Assembly (NCBI GenBank): GCA_963070105.1
Contig: OY718804.1
Span: 2,830,817 to 2,894,816 of the forward strand
DNA length: 64,000 nt
Direction: 5' to 3'
Source of the DNA: Litomosoides sigmodontis
Taxonomy: Eukaryota > Nematoda > Chromadorea > Rhabditida > Onchocercidae
Shown piece by piece: positions 62,377 to 64,000 of the stretch. Each line of letters begins with the position of its first letter. The stretch's first letter is position 1. Below the pieces are notes generated by a model. The model had not been told where the DNA came from. It saw nothing but the letters and a program-made list of their open reading frames with translations, and did not search any database. A program made the position numbers and the translations under genes.

Positions 62377-63814
62377 TTTACGTTATGTTCGGTGCGGTAA
62401 GAGAAGGCAAAACGAAATTTCACTTTTCGCACGAATTGCACAAACTGTTCGTTGAAACTTTTTTTTTTTTGTAAACTGAAATTTACGGCAGCAAAACGGG
62501 CAGCTTTGTGTTTCGATAGCATATGTTTCGTTAATTTTTTCATTTCAAATTCTGTCGGAAAATTTTTCTTTTTTGTAAATTCCTTTTTCTGTCTCTCTCT
62601 CTCTCTCTCCCTCTCCCTCCCTCTTGCTTTTTTTTCTTCAAATGAAAAAAACTTTCTAGCTTTCTTTATTTCGTTCGTCTTCTTCCCTTCCTTCAATCAC
62701 TCAAAATCTGTCCTATCCGTTCTCATCCTGTAGTGGTAATTACTTATTATTTACTTCAATAAATTATAAATGGTATTTAATTAGTAAAGGAAAAATTTAT
62801 GCCTGAAAAAAAGGACTTAAGTTATTGTGGTGTAATAGTAGTGGGGAAACAACTTGTGTTCGCATTTTAAAGTTTCAACTTATTTTTTAAATGACAAATT
62901 TAACAAATTTTAAATCGTTGTTCATTTTCTTTTGATTATATTTGTTCTTTAATTATAATTATTTTTACATTCCAATCTTTTGCATTTTTTTGACGTTAAC
63001 GTCAATGAATGTCATTTTTTTTGAGATGATAAAATCACGTAGCAGTTAAATGAATGTTAACGTTCAAATCTCTCACTGGAAAATATCGTGAGAGACTTCC
63101 ATCGTAGTAGCATAAAATCAAATCTCACTCTTTCTCTCCCTCTCCCTCTCTCTGTCTCTCTCCGGGATCACTTAATTGCGATATCTTTGAACAAAAAAAA
63201 AAAAAGAAGGAAAAACGGCTTTTCAAGTCAATGTGTTTCGATGTGTGAGAATGAGTTAAATTTTTGACTCTCAACTTTATTGTAATTCTAAGAAACAAAA
63301 AAAAAAAGCAAAAAAATGAGGCCATCATTCGTTTGATGTGGAAAAATTAATTAATTAATTAATGATGAATGCTTAGAGATATGAAATCACTTTAGATCAT
63401 TCAATATTTGCCTGTACCTGTAAAATGTTTCAATGACCTTGTCCTTGTGAACTCTATCAGGTTGGACACGAAAACAATCGTTTATCTCCTCTTCCATGAT
63501 CGATCACTCATTTCATTTCATTTTGATAGTTTGGGCGAAGTAGTTAGTTAGTTCAAACGCATATATGATCAATTCGATTTAATTAGATCTGATTTAATTA
63601 GTACTTACTTCTTCACTCAATGGGAATGACTTAATTTTGATTTTGTGCTAATTTTGCGCTTCAATTTGCTTTTTAATGAATAGGAATGATTTAAAATTTA
63701 TGATGTCAATTTTTTTTTCTGTTTTTTTTTTGGGGTTAATAGTAAAGTTGGTAAAGAAATAGCATTCCTAACTTGTTTCCAACCACATTTCCACATTAAA
63801 ACAGTAGTCGTAGT

Positions 63815-64000
63815 TGCCGTTGTTGTTGTTTGTTGTTGTTGTTGTTTGTTGTTGTTGTTGTTGTTTGTTGTTGTTGTTGTTTGTTGTTGTTGTTGTTTGT
63901 TGTTGTTGTTGTTTGTTGTTGTTGTTTGTTGTTGTTGCTGTTGCTGTTGCTGTTGTTGTTGTCGCTGTTGTTGCTGCTGTTGTTGTTGTTGTTGTTGTTG
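63815..64000. repeat. (GTTT GTT)n higher-order array running to the window edge
   Basis: Blocks of three to five GTT triplets are separated by GTTT slips, giving a repeat of repeats, then change to CTG/GTT mixtures at about 63930. On the minus strand the last 60 bases read as uninterrupted CAA/CAG. The array is cut by the window end. Confidence 0.9.

Larger units (their letters stand above)
60152..64000. other. Repeat-rich noncoding DNA to the window end
   Basis: (TG)n at 60156-60178, a TTG/CTG stretch at 60350-60480, CT run at 60790-60825, CCGT/CTGT units at 60860-60910, (CTAC)n at 60995-61060, CT runs at 61150-61190, 61397-61430, 62590-62625 and 63130-63160, (TG)n at 62305-62374 and the final GTT-rich array. 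No gene supported. Confidence 0.6.

Overview
The window looks like nuclear DNA of a parasitic nematode, most likely a filarial or other spirurid (clade III) worm. It is AT-rich, its genes are split by many GT-AG introns of about 50-500 bp, spliced-leader-like AG acceptors lie just upstream of several start codons, and the recognisable proteins are animal ones with nematode counterparts (NUO-4/NDUFA10, DBF4, BAZ-2). The species call is inference. No ORF over about 100 codons outside low-complexity DNA is a complete gene, so I joined exons by hand from splice sites, reading phase and protein similarity.

Left part (1-14 kb), plus strand, five genes in tandem: the 3' end of a gene with a BESS-like motif (1-850); an 11-exon complex I subunit, NDUFA10/nuo-4 (3621-7085); a 3-exon, 138-residue four-helix membrane protein (8299-9120); a 6-exon, 244-residue protein I do not recognise (9922-11163); and a 6-exon DBF4-type regulator of CDC7 kinase with motifs N, M and C (11932-14108). 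A convergent intergenic gap (14.1-18.0 kb) holds one weak small-gene candidate.

Middle part (18.0-27.9 kb), minus strand: one 27-exon gene encoding a 1,637-residue BAZ2-type chromatin protein (baz-2): polyQ and serine-rich N terminus, MBD/TAM domain, small AT-hook-like exon, DDT domain, WHIM/WSD segments, two PHD fingers and a C-terminal bromodomain. All 27 exons keep phase.

Right part (27.9-64.0 kb): 36 kb upstream of the baz-2 start with no gene I can support. It is full of microsatellites: about 700 bp of pure (CTA)n fused to about 340 bp of (TTA)n, about 280 bp of (CTAT)n, (CAA)n, (TTTG)n, many CA/TG runs, GA or CT tracts every 1-2 kb, and a C16 run. Embedded in it are non-simple elements that may be regulatory: a 149-bp tandem duplication carrying eight ACGTG cores, a 35-bp repeat with CACCTG E-boxes, and two DR1-type nuclear-receptor half-site pairs. 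It may be a baz-2 upstream regulatory region, a very long 5' intron of baz-2, or an ordinary repeat-rich intergenic gap.

The genes do not form a pathway. nuo-4 is mitochondrial, dbf-4 acts in DNA replication and baz-2 in chromatin.
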